A stretch of DNA of 64,000 bases, from contig CM057460.1 in assembly GCA_030035585.1 (NCBI GenBank), positions 126,588,714 through 126,652,713 on the forward strand, written 5' to 3'. This DNA is from Dugong dugon (taxonomy: Eukaryota > Chordata > Mammalia > Sirenia > Dugongidae). The notes under the pieces are model-generated. The model searched no databases, was not told the DNA's origin, and saw only the letters and a program-made list of their open reading frames with translations. Numbering within the stretch: position 1 is the stretch's first letter; the number at the start of each line of letters is the position of its first letter. A program made the position numbers and the translations under genes. Below, one piece after another: positions 11,604-24,000 of this stretch.

Positions 11604-11881
11604 TTTACTGCCCATCAGGGACATTCTTAAGTGAAAGTAGTTTTTTCTTCTTTTTTATGTTGAATTTGTGAAGGCGAAGAATATAATGATCATTAGTACT
11701 GATGGTTCCACTGTCTTTATTTTTGCCAAGGCATAAGCGGTTTTATCCATCATTGATTGCTTTTGCATCAGTGCAAATGTCAACATGCTAATAATGTTTT
11801 AGAATTTTTATGAAAGTAGTTTTGGCTTTGCACACCCTGTGAAACAGTCCTGGGAATGCCCAGGGGTCTGCTTAGCCATTG
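11604..11881. other. COMMD10 intron, no recognised element
   Basis: AT-rich sequence between the RTE fragment and the hAT-type element; nothing recognisable. Confidence 0.5.
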
Positions 11882-12116
11882 CTATAGATCAGGCATCAAC
11901 AAACTTTTTCTATAAATGGCCAGATAGTAAATATTTTTGGTCTTGTGGCCATACAGTCGTTTCAGAGCTACTCAGCTCTGCTGTTGTAGCGTGAAGCAAT
12001 CACAGACAATATGTAAAATGAATGGACATGAGTTTCAATAAAAAATTATTTAAAAAAAATACATTGTAGGTCACATTTGGCCCACAAGGCATAGTTTGCT
12101 GACCCCTGCTCTAGTT
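11882..12116. mobile_element. hAT-Charlie-type MITE (MER family)
   Basis: The element at 11890-12108 starts caggcatcaacaaacttttt, contains ggccagatagtaaatatttt and cacatttggcccacaaggc, and ends gtttgctgacccctg. These are the hallmark phrases of a common mammalian nonautonomous hAT-Charlie element; I do not fix the exact MER number. The flanking octamers ctatagat and ctctagtt match at 6 of 8 positions, fitting the 8-base duplication and the NTCTAGAN preference of this group. Confidence 0.8.
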
Positions 12117-12547
12117 AAATAGAATCTAGGCATTTTGGTCTACAAGCAGTTTACAAATAAGCTGAAACAAAATCTAATACCACAAATAATATGAATCACA
12201 TCTCTTATTGAAACATGTTATGTTGTTTTGAAAATAGCTTTAAGATGCTTTGATAATATAGTAATTGTTTCCTGGCTCATAAAGCAGAGTGAGAATACTT
12301 TTTGCTTACAGTACAATGAATTTTTATTGGGCAAAAGCCTCTGGATTCAAATCTTACAGCACATTTATTTTAAGTCTTATTGAAATGCGATTCTAAATAT
12401 ACTATTTTCATTTTTCTTATGAAACTTTTTCCACTTTATTTTTCCAAGTTCTCTTTTAAAATGTTTCTTTTAAAGTTTTGTGACATGTTTGGCTCGTTGC
12501 CCAGGATCCTATATGGTTACACAATACACCCTGAGATGGGACAAAAA
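12117..12547. other. COMMD10 intron, no recognised element
   Basis: AT-rich intronic sequence upstream of the RTE copy; no repeat or conserved frame seen. Confidence 0.5.
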
Positions 12548-15009
12548 GAACATGTCAAGATCTGTCCTGAAGTACAGTGCTGTCGGTGATGGAATAATAT
12601 CCATACGCCCACAAGGAAGACGAGTTAATGGGACTGCTATTCGAATGTATACACCAACCACTAAGCCCAAAGATGAAGAAATTGAAGACTTTTACCAATT
12701 TATGCAGTCTGAAATTGATCAAATGGGCAATCAAGATGCATTGATAATTACAAGTGATTGGAATGCGAAAGTTGGAAATGAAGAAGGAACAGTAGTTGGA
12801 AAATATGGCCTTGGTGATAAAAATCATGCTGTAGATAGCATGATAGAATTTTGCAAGACTAATGATTTAGTCATTGCAGATACCTTTCTTCAACAACATA
12901 AATGACTGTCCACGTGGACCCTGCCTGATGGAATACACAGGAATCAGATCGACTGTATCTGTGGAAAGAGTCGATGGAAAAGCTCGGTATCATCAGTCAG
13001 AACAAAGCCAGAGGCTACCTGTGGAACAAACCATCAATTGCTCATATGTAAGTTCAGGTTGAAGCTGAAGAAAATTAAAACAAATTCACAAGAGCCAAAG
13101 TATGGCCTTGATTATATTCCACCCGAATTTAGAAACCATCTCGAGAATAGATTTGACGCACTGAACACTAATGACTGAAGGCCAGATGAGTTGTGGAATG
13201 ACAGCAAGGATATACATGAAGAAAGTGAGAGGACATTAAAAAGGTATGAAAGAGAGAAAAGACCAAAATGGATGTCAGAAGAGACTCTGAAACTTGCTCT
13301 TGAACGTAGAATAGCTAAAGCAAAAGGAAGAAATGATAAAAGAGCAGAACAGAAAATTTCAAAGGGCAGCTTGAGAAGGCAGAGTGAAGTATTATAATGA
13401 AATGTGTAAAGACCTGGAGTTAGAAAACCAAAAGGGAAAAACATCCTGGGCATTTCTCAAGCTGAGAGAACTGAAGAAAAAAATCAAGCCTCAAGTTGCA
13501 ATATTGAAAGATTCTACAGGAAAAATATTAAACAATGCAGGAAGCATCAAAAGAAGATGAAAGGAATACGCAGAGTCACCGTACCAAAAAGAATTGGTCG
13601 ACGTTCAACCATTTCAGGAGGTGCCATATGATCAAGAACTTAACGGTACTGAAGGAAGATGTCTAAGCTGCACTGAAGGCATTGGTGCAAAACAAGGCTC
13701 CAGGAATTGATGAAATAACAATTGAGATGTTTCAGCAAAAGGAGGTGCTCACTTGTCTACGCCAAGAAATTTGGAAGACAGCTACGTGGCCAACTGACTG
13801 GAAGAGATCCGTATTTGTGGCCATTCAAAAGAAAGGCAATCCAATAGAAAGCAGAAATTATGGAACAATATCATTAATATCATACACTAGTAAAATTTTG
13901 CTGAAAATCATTTAAAAGCAGTTGCAGTAGTACATCGACAGGGAGCTGCCAGAAGTTCAAGCTGTATTCAGAAGAGGACTGAAAACATTGGGAAGAGTAG
14001 GAATTCCAGAGCACTTAATTGTGCTCATGAGGAACCTGTATGTAGATCAAGAGGCAGTCGTTCGAACAGTGCAAGGGGATACTGCATGGTTTAAAATCAG
14101 GAAAGATGTGAGCCAGGATTGTATCCTTTCACCATACTTATTCAGTCTGTTATGCTGAGCAGATAATCCGAGAAGCTGGACTATATGAAGAAGAACAAGG
14201 TATCAGAAATGGAGGAAGACTCATTAACAACCTCCTTTATGCAGATAATACAACCTTACTTGCTGAAGGTGAAGAAGACTTGAAGCACTTTCTGATGAAT
14301 ATGAAAGAGCACAGCCTTCAGTATGGATTACACCTCGACATAAAGCAAAAATCCTTACAGGTGGACTAAGAAGCAACATCATGATAAACGGAGAAAAGAT
14401 TTAAGTTGTCAAGGATTTCATTTTATTCGGATCCACAATCAATGTCCATGGAAGCATCAGTCAAGAAATCAAATGACACATTGCATTATGCAAATCCTCT
14501 GCAAAAGACTTCTTTACAGTGATAAAAAAAACAAAGATGTCACTTTAGAGACTAAGGTATACCTCACCCAAGCTGTGGTGTATTCAATCGCCTCGTATGC
14601 ACGTGACAGCTGGACAGTGAATAAGGATGACCAAAGAAGAATTGATGCCTTTGAATTATGGTGTTGGCGAAGAATATTGAATATACCATGGACTGACAGA
14701 AGAACAAACATTTGTCTTGGAAGAAGTACAACCAGAATGCTCCTTAGAAGCATGGATGATGAGACTTCATCTTACATACTTTGGATATGTTTTCAGGAGG
14801 GACCAGTCCCTGGAGATGGACATCACGCGTGGTAAAGTAGAGGATCAGCAAAAAAAAGAGGAAGACCCTCCATGAGATGGATTGTCACAGGGGCTGCAAC
14901 AATAGGCTTAAGCGTAATGATTGTGAGGATAATACAGGACTGGGTGATGTTTCGTTCTATTGTATGTAGGATCGCTGAGTAAGAACCGACTCTGTGGCAT
15001 CTAACAACT
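12548..15009 (+). mobile_element. RTE LINE, 2.5 kb, 5'-truncated, coding-dead
   Basis: This BovB-like RTE copy starts inside the endonuclease domain and runs to the 3' tail (gtggcatctaacaac). The longest frame (12480-12905) contains MYTPTTKPKDEEIEDFYQ and the endonuclease motif ITSDWNAKVGNEEG, which looks intact. RT blocks follow in separate frames: NKAPGIDEITIEMFQQ (13682 on), SRNYGTISLISYTSKIL, and the catalytic box near 14236, which reads YADN instead of YADD. The C-terminal segment (14473-14835) has ASYARDSWTVNKDDQRRIDA. Stops and shifts separate the blocks. The first codons of the 12480 frame belong to flanking DNA. Confidence 0.93.
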
Positions 15010-15185
15010 TATGTCTAATCTTATGCCAATTCCATATTGTCTTTATTATTATAGCTTTTTAGTCATTCTTGTACTCAGATAATGTAAGTTCTGTCAACTT
15101 CAAAAAATTTTTTTCCCAAAATTGTTTTGGCTAATCTAGGTCATTTGCATTTCTGTGTATATTTTAAAATCAGCTTGGCATTTAG
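15010..15185 (-). mobile_element. Old L1 (L1M) antisense, continuation
   Basis: The block ttatgccaattccatattgt, tattatagctttttagtc and aggtcatttgcatttctgt is the antisense ORF2 C-terminal/3' part of old L1. It fits as the continuation of the L1M that breaks off at 11165. Confidence 0.65.
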
Positions 15186-16084
15186 AGTTGAAATAAATAT
15201 GAAGATGTCTTGGTTTCTGTTTTCTTATGGAAAACCTAGATTTTTGGCCTGGATGTGTGTAGAATTTAATGTTTATCCTTGTAATTTCAGACATTTGCCA
15301 AAATGTTTGATTTGGTGTTTTTAAATTGGTTTTCACGTAAGGAGGGTGAAACTTTTCAGTGTTGATATTCAGGTTTTTTAATTTTTTAGCTGAAGAACCT
15401 TGTTTTTTTTTCTTTAGATATATCATTGATTTGTTGTTATTGTTTGTTTCTATTTCCAGTTCTCTTTGGGAGCTCCTATAATTCTTAGATATGATATCTG
15501 TCTTTTTTCTTATTTTCACCTCCTTTATTTTTTTGAACTCTGCATTCTGAGTTCTCAAATGTCTTTACTGCCTCATTTTTCATCATTCTACTTTCTCCTT
15601 TTAATACCTCTAGCACAGCTTTTAAATCTCTCATTTTGTTTTCCTGTAATTCTTCTATCACCATCTTCTTTTTCTTTTTACAATCTCTTCTTTTTTAAAT
15701 TTAATTAAAAATTAATTAATTTTGTTTTAATATTAGCCTGTAGTCTTTTTATAATTTTTTTATAGAGCCCGTTTCTTCTTTCATTTTAGTAATTGTGCTG
15801 TACAGTTAAATTGTTTTTTTCTGTTTTGAGTAGTAAATCATTTTTCAGTATCTTCTGGATGATGGTTTGTTCCTTTTTAAAATAATATTTCCCCCTCATG
15901 TGTTACATTATATTTGCTTCTGTTGAAGAAATAGTTTAATTATTTGTCATAGGAGTATATAAAACAGAAGTTGTACTTTAGCCTTTTGAGATTTGTCTTA
16001 CCATGCTGGAAATTATCTTTTGTTAATACAGGGTATATGATGGGATATTTAATATGTCATCTTAATCCCTTAAATGTTTAATTA
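15186..16084. other. T-rich intron, unassigned
   Basis: Very T-rich sequence with short pyrimidine runs. It may be further old L1 but carries no phrase I can assign with confidence. Confidence 0.4.
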
Positions 16085-16286
16085 AGATAATGTAATAATA
16101 GCAAACATTTATTGTGTTTATTGTGGGCCAAATGTTGTATTAAGTGCTTTAAATCTCACAAAACCTATTAATAGCTCTAGTTAAATTTAGGAAATTGAGG
16201 CTTGGCGAGATTAAATAGTTTGTCCACAGTCATGCAACCATTAAGTTACAGAGTTGGGATTTGACATTGATGGTCACAGTTCTGAA
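16085..16286 (-). mobile_element. MIR SINE (antisense)
   Basis: The phrases agcaaacatttattgtgttt, gtgctttaaatctcacaaa, gaaattgaggcttgg and gtccacagtcatgcaac follow the antisense MIR consensus in order. An AfroSINE is inserted at its end (16287). Confidence 0.8.
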
Positions 16287-17815
16287 GGAGCTCTGGTGGC
16301 GCAGTGGTTAAGCACTCACCTGCTAACCAAAAGGTTGGCAGTTCGAACCTACCAGCTGCTCCTCAGGAGAAAGATGTGACAGTCTGCTTCTGTAGATTAC
16401 ATCCTTAGAAACCCTATGGGACGGTTCTCTATCCTGTAGGGTCGCTATGAGTCGGAATCAGCTGTATGGCAGTGGATTTTTTTTTTTTTTTTTAATTGTA
16501 CTTCAGGTGAAGGCCTACAGAACAAATAGTTTCTCATGAAACAGTAGTACACATATTGTTTTATGACATTGGTTAACAACCCCACAACATGTCAACACTC
16601 TCTCTTCTTGCCTTTTTTTTTTTTTTTTTTGGTGAAAATATGCATAGCCAAAGATACAGCATTTCAAAAATTTCTACATGCACAGTTCAGTGACATCGAC
16701 TATGCTCTTCCAATTGTGCTGCTCTTCTCACTTAAGATGAAGGCTTACAGAACAAAACAGTTTCTCATTTAACAGTTAGTACACATGTTGCCCTATGACA
16801 GTGGTTAACAACCTCACAACATATCAACACTATCCTTACTCAACCTTGGGTTCCCTATCACTAGCTTTCCTGTCCCCTTCTGCCTTCTGGCCCTTGTCCC
16901 TGGACTGCTGTACCTCGTTAGTCCCATTTGGTTTTATGGGGCTGTCCACTCCCCGGCTGAACGGTGAACCTCGGAGATGACTTTACCACTGAGCTAAAAA
17001 GGTGTCTGGGGGCCATACTCGCAGGGTTTCTCCAGTCTCCTTTAGGCCAGTAAATCTGGTCTTTTTTTTGTGTGTGTGTGAGTTAGAATTATGCTCTACA
17101 TCCTTCTCCAGCTCTCTGCAGAACCCTCTGTTGTGATCCTGGTCAGAGCAGTCAGTGGTGGTAGCCGGGCACCATCTAGCTGTACTGGACTTAGTCTGGT
17201 GGAGGCCTTGGTAGCTGTGGTTCATTAGTCCTTCGGACTAATCTTTCCCTTGTATCCTGTTCTCTTCACACTCCCTTGCTCCCGAAGGGATGAGACCAGT
17301 GGAGTATCTTAGATGGCTGCTCTTAGGCTTTTAAGACCCCGGATACTACTCACCAAGGTAGAATGTAGAACATTGCCTTTATAAACTGTGTTATGCCAAT
17401 TGATCTAGATGTTCCCCGAGACCATGGTCCCAACAGCCCTCTACCCAGCAATTCAGTCCCTCAGGGAGTTTGGATGTTTCTATGGAGCTTCCATGACCTT
17501 TCCTTGTACAAGTTGTGCTGGTTTCCCCTGTATTGTGTACTGTCTCACCCTTCACCCAAGATACCACTTACCTATTGCCTATTTAGTATTTCCCCCCCCA
17601 CCCCTCCCATCCCTGGTAACCAACAAAGATTGTTACATTTTGTGTGTGAAGTTTTTCATGGGTTTTTACAAGAGGTCTCATACAGTATTTGTCCTTTTGT
17701 GATTGGCTTATTTCACTCAGCATAATGTCCTCCAGTTTCATCCATGTTATGAGATGCTTCACAGATTCATCGTTGTTCTTTCTCATTGTTTTGTTTTTTT
17801 AGTCACAGTTCTAAG
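16272..17815 (+). mobile_element. AfroSINE split by an L1 inserted into its T-rich tail
   Basis: The AfroSINE body runs from 16287 (ggagctctggtggcgcag) to about 16476 (gagtcggaatcagctgtatg), ending in a T run. Its 5' target repeat ggtcacagttctgaa (16272-16286) has no partner directly after the tail. The partner gtcacagttctaa lies at 17803-17815, after an antisense L1 fragment. The simplest reading is that the L1 inserted later into the SINE's T tail, which matches the L1 endonuclease preference for T-rich sites. Confidence 0.85.
16480..17800 (-). mobile_element. L1 3' end (end of ORF2 plus 3' UTR), antisense
   Basis: Read on the minus strand, this holds the last ~50 codons of ORF2 (KLEDIMLSEISQSQKDKYCM, within the frame 17583-17786), then the 3' UTR and an A tail. 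The left T run on the + strand (about 16474-16495) marks the tail. Truncation within ORF2 at the right end is typical of target-primed reverse transcription. The 3' UTR part resembles 19214-20150 in L1-B. A second T run at 16611-16631 and a duplicated 3' segment are described in the findings. Confidence 0.87.
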
Positions 17816-17946
17816 GCATTATCATCTTTAAGAAATGGTGGTTAAAATAGTCATGTTTGAAAGAAGAGCATGTCTTTTAAATTGTAGTAAATACATATGA
17901 CACTTACTTACCAAATAATGGAATTAAAGGTATATATACAATGATT

Positions 17947-18143
17947 GTAACTTGTTTGGAGCCCTGGTGGCCCAGTCGTTAAGAGCTTGGCTGCTAACCA
18001 AAAGGTCAGCAGTTGGAATCCACCAGCCACTCCTTGGAAACCGTGTGGGGTGGTTCTACTCTGTCATATAGGGTCACTGTGAGTCGGAATTGACTCGATG
18101 GTAACGGGTTTGGATCTTTTTTTTTTTTTTTTGGTAACTTGTT
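17947..18143 (+). mobile_element. AfroSINE with target duplication
   Basis: The body at 17958-18133 starts ggagccctggtggcccagtc, has gctgctaaccaaaaggtcag and ends gtcggaattgactcgatgg plus a T-rich tail. The flanks gtaacttgtt (17947-17956) and ggtaacttgtt (18133-18143) form the target duplication. Confidence 0.93.
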
Positions 18144-18828
18144 GAATTGATAATTTAGAGGCTCATCCATGTGGACTGTCTGCGTAGTGCTTGCAGTGGA
18201 ACATCTATGGGTAGTAATTCTAAATTCAAAGACAGTAAGTTTTAATTAAATAGAACTTTAAGGTAATCAGAAAGTGCTTATTTTTATTCATTTCTTAAAA
18301 AATACCTCTCTTCGTCTGTTATTTGTTATCTCATAAGTGAGATAGAGAAAAATAATTTTTAAAAAAGCCTTTCAGGATATGATTGAAGGGATTTAAAAAT
18401 TTTATCCCATCTCACTTTTCTTTTTTTGTTTAACAGTTTATCTTAACCTCTTTGGAGGCTTGAGACTGAAATGTCGCTACCACTTATTAGACTTTGTTTT
18501 TTTTCCCCTTTTTTAATCAGGGTTGACTGTCAGCAATGTTCTTCTGACAGAATTTTCTCTTTGATTTTTGTTACAGTGCCTGAGTGCTCATAACTTTTTA
18601 TTAAATTATGAGTCCCCTTCTAGTCAGAAATTGAATACTGTGTTTAATTTTACTCATGAAATTCTGTTTAGAGTTCCTTTACATATATTTCTGTTATACT
18701 GAATACAAAAACTTTCATTTCAAATGCTTTAACATGTATGTGTGTTTATTTCTGAGACTTAAGGGAAAGAAGTGTGTTCTTTTTTTGTATCTTATTTTTC
18801 TAAAATATTTTTACATTTCCAGGTTAAC
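18144..18828. other. COMMD10 intron, no recognised element
   Basis: AT-rich intronic sequence between the AfroSINE and the Tigger-like element; nothing assignable. Confidence 0.5.
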
Positions 18829-19213
18829 TACAGTTGGTCCTCCGTATGTGCGGTTTTTGCATCCGTGTATTCAACCAACCGTGGATCGAAAATATTGGGG
18901 AAGTGGGGAAGAAAATTCTAAAAGGCAAAACTTGAATTTGCCATGTGCCAAGCACTACGCTGAATGCATGTGAATGAAATGATTTGTAGCCATACCTTGC
19001 TGTAACCCCTCACCATTTCACAGATCCTCAGTCTCTAGCACTAGTTGTTTGAGCATTGTTTGCCTGCTCTCTTGTCTTTATTCCCTAAATGATACAGTCT
19101 AACAACTTTTTATATAGAATTTACATTGTATCAGGTATTACAAGTAATCTGGAGATGATTTCAAGTATACAGGAGGGTGTACATAGGTTATATGCAAATA
19201 CTACGCCATTTTT
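18829..19213 (+). mobile_element. Tigger/MER2-type DNA transposon, truncated by L1-B
   Basis: Starts cagttggtcctccgtatgtg directly after a TA dinucleotide (18829-18830), as expected for a TcMar-Tigger element. It then has ttcaaccaaccgtggatcg, tagcactagttgtttgagc and ggttatatgcaaatactacg. It stops at gccattttta, where the L1-B 3' end begins. The right terminus expected of such an element is not found on the other side of the L1 cluster. Confidence 0.82.
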
Positions 19214-20149
19214 AGATTTTTTAAATTTTTCCCCATACAAAAATTTATACATACATTGTTATGTGACCCTGATTGCTCTTCCCATACTGTGACAGCACGC
19301 TCCTCCTTTCCACCCCTGCTTCCCCATGTCAATTCAACCAGCTCCTAACCCTCTCTGCCTTCCCATGTCACCTCCAGACAGAAGCTGCCCAATTAGTTTC
19401 TTGTATCTACTTGAGCTAAGAGGCACACTCCTCATCAGTATCACTTTATGTCCCACAGTCCAGTCCAATCCCTGTCTGAAGAGTTGGCCTCAGAAATTGT
19501 TTTATTTCTGGCCTGATAGAGAATCCAGGGGCCATGCTTTCCGGGGTTCCTCCAGTCTCAGTCAGACCATTAACATTAACTCTGGTCTTCTTACTAGAAT
19601 TTGGGTTCTGCACCCCACTTTACTCTTGCTTCATCCGGGACTCTCTGTTGCGTTCCCTGTCAGGGCGGTCATTGGGCTCAGGCTGGTGAAGTCTCTTGCT
19701 TATGTGGCCCGTTCTGTCTCTGGGGCTAATAGTTTCCTTGTGTCTTTGGTATTCTTCATTCTCCTTTACTCCAAGTGGTTGGGACCAATTGATGCATCTT
19801 AGATGGCCGCTTGGAAGCTTTTAAGACCCCAGATGCCACTCACCAAAGTAGGATGCAGAACATATTCTTAATAAGCTTTGTTGTGCCAATTGACCTAAAT
19901 GTCCCCTGGAAGCATAGTCCCCAGACCCCTATTCCTGCTACTCTGTCCCTCAAAGTGTTTGATTGCATTCAGGAAACTTCTTAGCTTTGGTTTAGTCCAG
20001 TTGTGCTGACTTCCCCTGTAGTGTATGCTGTCTTTCCCTTCACCTAAGATACTTCTTGTCTACTATCTAGTTAGTGAATAACCCTCACCCTCCCTTCCCA
20101 CCTCCATAACCATCAAAGAATGTTATCTTCTGTGTTTAAACCTTTTCAT

Positions 20150-23100
20150 GAGTTCTTATAATAGTTGTCTTATACAATATTTGTCCTTCTGTGACTGACT
20201 AAATTCACTCAGCATAATGACCTCCAGCTTCCTCCATGTTAAAAGATGTTTCACGGCTTCATCGTTGTTCTTTATTGTTGTGTAGTATTCCATTGTGTGG
20301 ATATACCGTAATTTGTTTATCCATTCCTCCTTTGATGGGCACCTAGGTTGTTTCCATCATTTTGGTATTGTGAACAGTGCTGCAGTGAACATGGGTGTGC
20401 ATATATCTATTCGTGTGACAGCTCTTATTTCTCTAGGATATATTCCAAGGAGCAGGGTATCTGGATCGTATAGTACTTTTATTTCTAGCTTTTTAAGGAA
20501 GTGCCAAATCGATTTACAAAGTGGTTGTACCATTTTACATTCCCACCAACCCTGTATGTATAAGTGTTCCAGTCTCTCCACAACCTCTCCAGCATTTATT
20601 TTGTGTTTTTTGAATTAATGCTAGTCTTGTTGGGGTGAGATGATACCTCATTGTAGTTTTGATTTGCATTTTTCTAATGGCTAATGATCCATGAGCATTT
20701 CTTCACGTGTCTGTTAGCTGCCTGAATGTTTTCTTTGGTGAAGTGCCTGTTCATATCCTTTGCCCATTTTTTAATTGAGTTATTTGTCTTTTTGTTTTTG
20801 AGGTTTTGCAGTATCTTGTAGATTTTAGAGATTAGTTGCTAATTGGGTTTGTTGTAGCTAAAATTTTTTTCCCATTCTGTAGGTTGTCTTTTTACTCTTT
20901 TGGTGAAGTCTTTTGATGAGCATAAGTGTTTGATTTTTAGGAGCTCCCAGTTATTTAGTGTCTCTTCTGGTGCTTGTGCATTGTTACTTATGGTTCATAT
21001 TGTGTTTATGCCATGTATTAGGGCTGCTAGCATTGTCCCTAATTTTTCTTCCAAGATCTTTATCATTTTCGATTTTATATTTAGGTCTTTGATCCATTTT
21101 GAGTTAGGTTTTGTGCATGGTGTGAGGTATGGATCTTGTTTTCCGTTTGTTGCAGATGGATATCCAGTTCTGCCAGCACCATTTGTTAAAGAGACTGTCT
21201 TTTCCCCAGTTAACAGACTTTGGGCCTTTGTCAAATATCAGCTGCTCCTAGGTAGATGAATTTATGTCTGGATTCTCAATTCTGTTCCATTGGTTTATGT
21301 ATCTGTTGTTGTACCAGTACCAGGCTGTTCTAACTACCGTGGCAGTATAATAGGTTCTAAAATCAGGTAATGTGAGGCTTCCCACTTTGTTCTTCTTCTT
21401 GAGTAATGCTTTACTTATACAGGACCTCTTCCCTTTCCATATGAAGTTGGTGATTTGTTTCTCCCTCTCATTAGAAAATGCTGGTGGAATTTGGATCAGG
21501 ATTGCATTGTATCTGTAGATTGCTTTGGGTAGAATTGACATTTTCACAATTTTGAGTCTACCTATCCATGAGCAAGGTATGTTTTTTGACTTTTTTATGC
21601 AGGTCTCTTTTGGTTTCTTGCAGTAGTGTCTTGTAGTTTTCATTATATAGGTCTTTTACATCTCTGGTTAGATTTATTCCTAAGTATTTTATCTTCTTGA
21701 GGGTATTGTAAATGGTACTGATTTGGTGATTTCCTCTTTGAGGTTCACTTTGTTGGCGTAAAAGAATCCAACTGATTTTTGTATGTTTATCTTGTATTCT
21801 GAAACTTTGCTGAAATCTTCTTTTACTTCCAGTAGTTTTCTTGTAGATTCTTTGGGGTTTTCTGTGTATAAGATCATATCATCTGCAAACAGAGATACTT
21901 TGACTTCTTCCCTACCAATTTGGGTGTGCTTTATTTCTTTTTCTAGCCTAATAGGTCTGGCTAGGACCTCCAGTACAATGTTGAATAAGAGTGGTGATAA
22001 AGGGCATCCTTGTCTGGTTCCTGTTCTCAAGGGGAATGCTTTCAAAGTCTCGCCATTTATGATGATGTTGGCTGTTTGCTTTGTATAAATGCCCTTCATT
22101 AGGTTGAGGAATTTCCCTTCTATTCCTATTTTGTTGAGTGTTTTTATCATGAATGGGTGTTGGACTTTGTCAAATACCTTTTCTGCATCGATTGATAAGA
22201 TCATGTGGTTCTTTGTTTTTTTTTATGTGATGGATTACATTGATTGTTTTTTCTAATGTGGAACCATCCGTGCATACCTGGTATAAATTCCACTTGATCA
22301 TGGTGAATTATTTTTTTGATATGCTGTTGAATTCCATTGGCTAGAATTTTGTAGAGGATTTTTGCGCCAATGTTCGTGAGGGATATTGGCCTGTCATTTT
22401 CTTTTTTTGTGGTGTCTTTACCTGGTTTTGGTATCAGGGTTATGCTGGCTTCACAGAATGAGTTTGGGGGTATTCCATTCTTGTCTATGCTCTGAAATAC
22501 CTTTAGTAGTAGTGGTGTTAACTCTTCTCTGAAAGTTTGGTAGAATTCTCCAGTGAAGCCATCCGGGCCAAGGCTTTTTTTTGGTGGGAGTTTTTAAATT
22601 ACTTTTTCAGTCTCTTCTTTTGTTATGGGTTTATTTAGTTGTTGTACCTGTGTTTGTGTTAGTTTAGGTAGGTGGTGAGTTTCTAGAAATTTGTCCATTT
22701 CCTCTAGGTTTTCAAATTTGTTAGAGTACAATTTTTCATAGTATTTTGTTATGAAGCTTCTAATTTCAGTTGGTTCGGTTGTGATATCACCCATCTCATT
22801 TCTTACACAGGTGATCTGCTTCCTCTCCTGTTTTTCTTTTGTCAGTTTGGCCAGTGGTTTATCAATTTTGTTGATCTTTTCAAAAGAACCAGCTTTTGGT
22901 TTTGTTAACTCTTTCAATTGTTTTTCTATTCTCTATTTCATTTAATTCTGCTCTAATTCTTATTATTCCTTTCTTCTGGCACCTGAGGGCTTCTTTTGCT
23001 GCTCTCTTTCTACTTATTCCAGTTGTAGGGTTAATGTTTTGATTTTGGCCCTTTCTTCTTTTTGGATGTGTGTATATATTGCTATAAACTGACCTCTGAA

Positions 23101-24000
23101 CACTGCTTTTGATGTGTCCCAAAGGTTCTGATAGGATGTGTTTTCATTCTCATTTGATTCTATGAATTTCTTTATTCCATCCTTCATTTCTTCTGTAACG
23201 CAGTAGTTTTTGAGCAAGGTGTTGTTCAGTTTCCATGTGTTTCATTTTTTTCCCTTGCTTTTTCTGTTGTTGATTTCTGCTTTTATGGCTTTATGGTCAG
23301 AAAAGATGGTTTGTAATATTTTGATGCTTTGGATTTTGTTAAGGCCTGTTTTAGGGCCTAATATTTGGTTTCTTCTGGAGAATATTTAACGCGTGTTGGA
23401 AAAGAAAGTATACTTGGCTGCTGTTTGGTGGAGTGTTTGGTATATGTCTGTGAGATCAAGTTGATTGATTGTAGCATGTAGCTCTTCGTTTTCTTTGTTG
23501 AGCTTCTTTTTGGAAGTTCTGTCCTTCACTGAAAGTGGCATGTTGAAGTTTCCTACTAATATTTTGGAGCTGTCTGTCTCTCTTTTCAACGCTGTTAGTT
23601 TGTTTTATGTATTTTGGAGCCGTGTCATTGGATGCGTAAATTTTCATTATAGTTATGTCCTCCTGGTGTATTGACCCTTTGATCATTATATAGTGTCCCT
23701 CCTTATCCTTTCTGGTGGATTTTACTTTAAAGTCTATTTTGTCAGAGATTACTGTTGCCACTCCTGCTCTTGTTTCAGTGTTGTTTGCTTCATATATTCT
23801 TTTCATCCTTTAAGTTTTAGTTTTGTGTCTTTAAGTCTAAGGTGTGTCTCTTGCAGGTAGCATATAGACGGCTCATGTTTTTTTTTTTTTTATTTTAATC
23901 CAATCTGCCACTCTCTGTCTCTTTATTGGTGCATTTAGTCCATTTACGTTCAGCATAATTATTGATAGGTATGAGTTTAGTGCTGTCATTTTGATGTCTT
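20150..24000 (-). pseudogene. L1-B ORF2 remnant
   Basis: Minus-strand blocks from N to C: endonuclease 23386-23806 (TRAGVATVISDKIDFKVKST, then after a frameshift ILVGNFNMPLSVKDRTS, where the catalytic GDFN reads GNFN); linker 22594-23217 (GDITTEPTEIRSFITKYYEK); RT 21689-22204 ([40 protein letters not shown] and an intact [14 protein letters not shown]); C-terminal part 21248-21643 ([20 protein letters not shown]) and 20357-20581 ([20 protein letters not shown]). It is inactive because of frameshifts and the endonuclease change. Confidence 0.9.

Noticed and set aside
12480-12905. 141-codon + strand frame as a host exonuclease-like gene
   Set aside because: The endonuclease motifs belong to an RTE LINE; flanking RT segments and the 3' tail confirm a retrotransposon.
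17958-18040. tRNA-like sequence in AfroSINE heads as tRNA genes
   Set aside because: The heads resemble a tRNA with A and B boxes but are part of dispersed SINEs with target duplications and do not fold as a full tRNA.
20900-21259. 119-codon + strand frame in L1-B
   Set aside because: It is the antisense shadow of ORF2; the minus strand gives the recognised L1 protein.
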